Assembly (NCBI GenBank): GCA_034112285.1
Contig: JAWUVP010000007.1
Coordinates: forward strand, 1 to 9,407
Direction: 5' to 3'
DNA length: 9,407 nucleotides
Origin: JAWUVP01 sp034112285
GTDB taxonomy: Bacteria > Pseudomonadota > Gammaproteobacteria > JABDGN01
The notes under the pieces were generated by a model that did not search any database, was not told the origin of the DNA, and saw nothing but the letters and a program-made list of their open reading frames with translations. The translations under genes and the position numbers were made by a program. Every line of letters starts with the position of its first letter. Position 1 is the first letter of the stretch. Positions 6,530 to 9,407 of the stretch are shown here, piece by piece.

Positions 6530-7234
6530 TTATTTGACCAGCGCTTTAAACAATTTCACATTTGCGGCCAGCACCTCGCCTTTTTTCTCATAGTCTAAGC
6601 CACCGGTTAAATCGGCGACCATGCCGGAACCTTCTTTCACTAGCAAGCAACCCGCAACTAATACCGCTGGGCTCAAATTGCGGCCCATGAAGGCATCAAC
6701 TCGCCCTGCTGCAACGTAGGCCAAGCCTAATGATGCACAGCCTTGCTGGTAGGTGCGTGCAACGCTTGGCGCCTTGTCCACCTCACCTAGGCTTATAGCG
6801 GCCTCATCAAGCTTGGTGATGCTGCTTACGCGGCATTTAAATTCATTCCACTGTGCGCCTTTGCCCACACTGGCAGTAAAGATTTGATCGGTATACACAT
6901 CGTAAACCATGCAATGTGCCGGCTTACCTTCGGTAACTATGCTCATAACCAACGCATAATGCGGGATATCACGCACCAGGTTTTCTAGGCCATCGACCAC
7001 TTCAATGTGGCATTGGGTCTCGCCTTCGGCTTCAGGTGCAGGTTGGTAACGAGTGAAATAAGCATATTCAGGGTGGCTGGCGCGCATTCCCTCTACAAAA
7101 AGGTATTCGGCATTTTCGAGGATTTTGTCTAGCCTATCCATGTCGGCTGGCACACCCAAGCGCTCGCGCTCTCCAATGATGTAGGCAGCAGCTTTACGGG
7201 CTGAACGAATGGCGATATTGAGGACTGCTTGCAT
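6530..7234 (-). CDS. suhB: SuhB homologue with degenerate inositol-monophosphatase active site
   Basis: The protein belongs to the inositol monophosphatase fold. In E. coli, SuhB also acts with Nus factors in rRNA antitermination. The N-terminus (LNIAIRSARKA), the centre (FTASVGKGAQWN, 119-130) and the region LAYVAAGRVDAF (171-182) align well with E. coli SuhB. The catalytic signatures do not. TEES is TRYQ (61-64), so the Glu ligand is Arg62. IDPLDGT is IEVVDGL (77-83), keeping only Asp81. PWDFAAG is PAVLVAG (189-195), so the last Asp ligand is Val191. The protein has 234 residues against 267 in E. coli, with about 20 missing before residue 160 and a shortened C-terminus. The reading frame is intact and the start aligns with the family start, so it does not look like a decayed gene. 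Divergence from trmJ matches the E. coli arrangement and supports orthology. Phosphatase activity is probably lost; a non-catalytic rRNA-transcription role is inferred. Confidence 0.8.
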   Translation of the reverse strand: MQAVLNIAIRSARKAAAYIIGERERLGVPADMDRLDKILENAEYLFVEGMRASHPEYAYFTRYQPAPEAEGETQCHIEVVDGLENLVRDIPHYALVMSIVTEGKPAHCMVYDVYTDQIFTASVGKGAQWNEFKCRVSSITKLDEAAISLGEVDKAPSVARTYQQGCASLGLAYVAAGRVDAFMGRNLSPAVLVAGCLLVKEGSGMVADLTGGLDYEKKGEVLAANVKLFKALVK

Positions 7235-7256
7235 AACCTAACCTTTTAATTATAAT
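7229..7256 (+). promoter_or_regulatory. Promoter of trmJ
   Basis: TTGCAT (7229-7234) and a perfect TATAAT (7251-7256) are separated by 16 bp. Transcription would start near 7263, giving a leader of about 29 nt. The -35 box overlaps the first codons of the divergent suhB gene. The AT-rich core also contains TATAAT on the minus strand at 7254-7249, but that would leave suhB with almost no leader, so the suhB promoter is unresolved. Confidence 0.55.
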
Positions 7257-7291
7257 GACGCGAAATTTTATCACATCTAAGGGATATCACA

Positions 7292-8023
7292 ATGCTCCAA
7301 AAAATTCGCATCATTCTCGTTAGCCCAACCCACCCCGGCAACATCGGCTCCGCCGCCCGGGCCATGAAAACCATGGGCTTAAGCGAGCTAGTACTGGTCA
7401 ACCCCTGCGAAAACTTCCCCAGCCAAACCGCCACCGCCATGGCCGCCGGTGCCGATGATATCTTAGCAAATGCCCAAATCGTCTCCTCCTTAGACGAGGC
7501 CTTAGCCGAATGCCAAATGATTATTGGCACCAGCGCCCGCCTCCGCCAATTACCAGTAGAGCTGCTCAGCGCCGAGCAATGCGGCCCATTTGTGGTGCAG
7601 CAAGCCGCACACAGCAAAGTAGCGCTAATGTTTGGCCGCGAACACGCCGGCCTAACCAACGAAGAGCTAAACCGCTGCCACTATCACGTGCACATTCCCA
7701 GCAACCCAGACTTTAGCTCCCTGAACTTAGGCGCCGCGGTGCAAGTGCTAAGCTATAGCGTGCGCATGGCGTATTTAGCCACGCAAGAGACACCGGTTGA
7801 GAGCAGTGAAGAATTTGAGCCGTTGGCGAGTGATGAGCAAATGCAGATTTTTTATAATCGGCTTGAGCAGTTGTTGCTGGAGAGAGATTTTATTAAGCGT
7901 TCTAGCCCTAAGAAGATTATGGCGCGGTTGAGGCGGTTGTTTAATCGGGCGCAGGTTGAGCGGACGGAGATTGATTTGTTGTTGGGGGTTTTGCGGGCTG
8001 TGGGGGGTGAGCGCGGGGAATGA
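7292..8023 (+). CDS. trmJ: tRNA (cytidine/uridine-32)-2'-O-methyltransferase TrmJ
   Basis: This SPOUT-class enzyme uses S-adenosylmethionine to methylate the 2'-OH of nucleotide 32 in the anticodon loop of certain tRNAs. The 243 residues match E. coli TrmJ (246) almost end to end. The SpoU motifs are visible: motif 1 in HPGNIGSAARAMKTMGL (14-30), motif 2 in MFGREHAGLTNEEL (113-126), and motif 3 in NPDFSSLNLGAAVQVLSY (138-155), which forms the trefoil-knot cofactor site. The C-terminal extension with LRRLFNRA (213-220) is also as in TrmJ. The ATG follows AAGGGAT by about 6 bases. It is divergent from suhB with 57 bp between them. Codon choice changes sharply along the gene: the first 60% is rich in C and A at third positions (GCC, ACC, AAC), while from about 7790 it is rich in G and T (TTG, GCG, CGG, GAG). 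The protein stays normal across the change. Confidence 0.93.
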   Translation: MLQKIRIILVSPTHPGNIGSAARAMKTMGLSELVLVNPCENFPSQTATAMAAGADDILANAQIVSSLDEALAECQMIIGTSARLRQLPVELLSAEQCGPFVVQQAAHSKVALMFGREHAGLTNEELNRCHYHVHIPSNPDFSSLNLGAAVQVLSYSVRMAYLATQETPVESSEEFEPLASDEQMQIFYNRLEQLLLERDFIKRSSPKKIMARLRRLFNRAQVERTEIDLLLGVLRAVGGERGE

Positions 8024-8068
8024 AACTCGCTTCAATTAACTAACGCCTGTTACTAAATCTTCTCGTTT

Positions 8069-8146
8069 AAAAAAATATGTCGTTGCGATAAGCGTAGCGA
8101 CGTGGCAATCTCAAAATTTTGAGGATCACCACGTCGCCACGACGAC
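8069..8146 (-). terminator. Large hairpin with T-run, probable terminator of the polysaccharide cluster
   Basis: The core pairs GCGACGTGG (8097-8105) with CCACGTCGC (8129-8137) and encloses the 14-bp perfect palindrome CTCAAAATTTTGAG (8110-8123). The outer bases GTCGT (8079-8083) and ACGAC (8142-8146) also pair, with a bulge inside. On the minus strand the structure is followed by seven Ts (8075-8069), as in a rho-independent terminator for the cupin gene. No T-run follows on the plus strand, so it would stop trmJ less efficiently. Its size suggests it may also be a dispersed REP-like repeat. Confidence 0.5.
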
Positions 8147-8184
8147 CTAGAATAAAAAAATAATAATTCAAGGTTACTTTAGTT

Positions 8185-8577
8185 CTATATTGTACATTCC
8201 ACTTCTAAATAATGCCGATCATTCTCAACATCTTTTAAGCCATTGCATTCTAAGACTAGAATGTCCGTCACAGCCTGCATGGCGTGGGTAACAAGCGGTT
8301 GAATAACAATTTTAGCCGGTGCGCTCACTTTAGCCATTTCGTATTCAGCAGCTTCAATGTGCCGCCAAGAAAATTCCACCTCGCCTTGAAGCAAGATAAA
8401 TATTTTAGGGTTCACTAATGGACTCACACCTTCATGATAAGTGTTACCACTCTTGCTGCCCGCGCTGCGTTGAATTAGCACGAAATCTTCGCTTGGGCGA
8501 ATGTTGAAATCCCAAGTGCTACCGCGGTCGCCGCTGCCGACTAAATTGAGTTGGGTAATGTTAACGAGGTCTGTAAT
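8185..8577 (-). CDS. Small cupin-fold protein of a surface-polysaccharide cluster
   Basis: I read 130 residues starting from an ATT codon at 8577-8575. The first in-frame GTG, at 8481, would give only 98 residues and cut off GDRGSTWDF (16-24), which resembles the start of WxcM/FdtA-like sugar-isomerase cupins. No ATG, GTG or TTG lies between the upstream in-frame stop (8586-8584) and that GTG. The ATT overlaps the TAA stop of the preceding gene as TAATT, mirroring the common TAATG coupling, and GGTGAG sits 5 bases upstream. Cupin-type features are SGNTYHEG (43-50, His48), KIFILLQGEVEF (58-69) and a later His98 in QPLVTHAMQ. Many relatives have HYH where this one has TYH. The protein may bind or isomerise a nucleotide-linked sugar, or be non-catalytic; I cannot tell which. 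It is the last gene before the terminator hairpin and coupled to the dehydratase gene. Confidence 0.6.
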   Translation of the reverse strand: MTDLVNITQLNLVGSGDRGSTWDFNIRPSEDFVLIQRSAGSKSGNTYHEGVSPLVNPKIFILLQGEVEFSWRHIEAAEYEMAKVSAPAKIVIQPLVTHAMQAVTDILVLECNGLKDVENDRHYLEVECTI

Positions 8578-9407
8578 TATAGCTCACCCAGCTGCAAATG
8601 ACTCTCCGGAACCAATTTTTTAATCAGCACTATCGCTTGATGCACGTCACCAGCTTGATAATGCTGCCCTAGCTCTTTTAGAGTAGTTTGCAAGCAATCC
8701 CAGTCCACTTGACGAGCTTCGGCTTGAAATATTTTTTGATTATTGGTTTTTTGCAAAGTTTCAGATTCGTGAAACAATTCTTCATAAAGCTTTTCACCGG
8801 GACGCAACCCAGTAAATTCAATTTCGATATCTTCACCCAATTTTTTACCGGAGAGCTTAATGACTTGTTCTGCAAGATAAGTAATTTTGATGGGTTCACC
8901 CATGTCCAAAACAAAAACTTCCCCCCCCTGCCCAAGCTGTGAGGCTTGCAAAATTAATTGACAAGCTTCAGGAATGGTCATAAAAAAGCGTGTAATGTCT
9001 GGATGCGTAACCGTTAATGGCCCACCCGCAGCAAGTTGCTTTTGAAACAGCGGCACAACACTACCAGCCGATCCTAGAACATTACCAAAGCGCACCGTAA
9101 TAAATTCAGTGCTACTGTGCTCGTTAAGGTTTTGACAAAAAATTTCCGCAATACGCTTACTAGTACCCATAATATTTGTAGGGTTCACCGCTTTATCGGT
9201 TGAGACTAAAACAAATTTTTCGACATTGTGTTTGGCGGCAGCTTCCGCCATGGTTTTAGTGCCCATAATATTATTATTAACGGCCACCAAAGCTTGATGC
9301 TCAAGTAACGGCACATGCTTGTAAGCCGCAGCATGAAACACAACTTGTGGCTGGTAAAATGTAAATAAACGGTCAATAGCCGCTGCATTGGTAATAGATT
9401 GTAAGCA
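8577..9407 (-). CDS. WbpM/CapD-type nucleotide-sugar 4,6-dehydratase, C-terminal part
   Basis: The final 276 codons are present; the 5' end lies beyond the right edge. The family converts UDP-N-acetylglucosamine to a 4-keto-6-deoxy sugar, an early step in making O-antigen, capsule or glycan sugars. Full-length members such as WbpM have an N-terminal membrane region, which cannot be checked here. Visible motifs, numbered from the edge, are VFHAAAYKHVPLLE (23-36), the catalytic STDKAVNP (69-76), IMGTSKRIAE (79-88), FGNVLGSAGSVVPLF (107-121), ITRFFMTIPEA (138-148) and the TGLRPGEKLYEEL substrate-binding stretch (199-211). Met80 occupies the position of the Tyr in the classical SYK triad, as known for the large WbpM-type enzymes, with Lys84 conserved. 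The coding sequence remains open to base 9407, so the Met at 9341 is internal. The product is likely an inner-membrane enzyme of envelope-sugar synthesis; the exact sugar is unknown. Confidence 0.9.
   Translation of the reverse strand, partial: CLQSITNAAAIDRLFTFYQPQVVFHAAAYKHVPLLEHQALVAVNNNIMGTKTMAEAAAKHNVEKFVLVSTDKAVNPTNIMGTSKRIAEIFCQNLNEHSSTEFITVRFGNVLGSAGSVVPLFQKQLAAGGPLTVTHPDITRFFMTIPEACQLILQASQLGQGGEVFVLDMGEPIKITYLAEQVIKLSGKKLGEDIEIEFTGLRPGEKLYEELFHESETLQKTNNQKIFQAEARQVDWDCLQTTLKELGQHYQAGDVHQAIVLIKKLVPESHLQLGEL
8583..8588 (-). promoter_or_regulatory. Ribosome-binding site supporting the ATT start
   Basis: GGTGAG on the minus strand lies inside the final codons of the dehydratase gene, 5 bases before the ATT at 8577. 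Its position favours initiation at the stop/start overlap over the downstream GTG at 8481. Confidence 0.45.

Noticed and set aside
6530..7234. suhB as a pseudogene
   Set aside because: There is no frameshift or internal stop, the start and core fold are conserved, and changes are concentrated at catalytic positions rather than spread randomly.
7246..7659. Open frame on the minus strand opposite trmJ
   Set aside because: It overlaps the TrmJ coding region and the suhB/trmJ promoter gap; its translation resembles no family and TrmJ is certain.
8185..8481. 98-residue version of the cupin protein starting at GTG
   Set aside because: Domain-like sequence continues upstream without a stop to the dehydratase stop codon, and the ribosome-binding site is at the upstream ATT.
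1..9407. CRISPR arrays, tRNA or rRNA genes, transposases, toxin-antitoxin pairs or defence genes
   Set aside because: I scanned for spaced repeats, typical tRNA arm sequences and small paired genes and saw none; nearly all bases are explained by the listed genes.

Overview
The window reads as ordinary chromosomal DNA of a gammaproteobacterium with roughly balanced base composition. The best taxonomic clue is the divergent suhB/trmJ pair, an arrangement also found in E. coli. The glutathione reductase, uridine phosphorylase and TrmJ proteins also resemble their E. coli counterparts. The beta-oxidation pair has the FadN-type domain order (dehydrogenase first, hydratase last) rather than the E. 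coli FadB order. This hints at a lineage outside the enterics, but I cannot name the order. I see no tRNA, rRNA, CRISPR array, transposase or phage gene.

Layout from left to right. (1) 1-535, minus: the N-terminal part of glutathione reductase, running off the left edge. (2) 536-665: a divergent promoter region. The promoter firing right has an 18-bp perfect palindrome between its -35 and -10 boxes. (3) 669-1457, plus: a uridine phosphorylase. (4) 1482-2702, minus: a lone purple-acid-phosphatase-like metallophosphoesterase in which one metal-ligand Asp appears to be Cys. (5) 2816-6403, minus: a two-gene fatty-acid beta-oxidation operon, a FadN-type 3-hydroxyacyl-CoA dehydrogenase/enoyl-CoA hydratase followed by an acetyl-CoA acyltransferase. 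(6) 6404-6529: the leader of that operon, holding an 80-bp structured element between 10-bp direct repeats. (7) 6530-7234, minus: a SuhB homologue that has lost most of the inositol-monophosphatase metal ligands. (8) 7292-8023, plus: TrmJ, the tRNA position-32 2'-O-methyltransferase. (9) 8024-8184: an intergenic stretch with a large hairpin that is probably a terminator. (10) 8185-9407, minus: the end of a surface-polysaccharide cluster, with a WbpM/CapD-type nucleotide-sugar dehydratase (partial) and a small cupin protein that seems to start at ATT inside a TAATT stop/start overlap.

The genes form separate functional groups rather than one system. They cover redox homeostasis, pyrimidine salvage, fatty-acid degradation, RNA modification and rRNA transcription, and envelope sugar synthesis. 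The observations most worth following are the SuhB pseudoenzyme, the non-canonical start of the cupin gene, the Asp-to-Cys change in the phosphoesterase, the element in the fad leader, and the operator-like palindrome. I found no clear sign of an undescribed multi-gene system.
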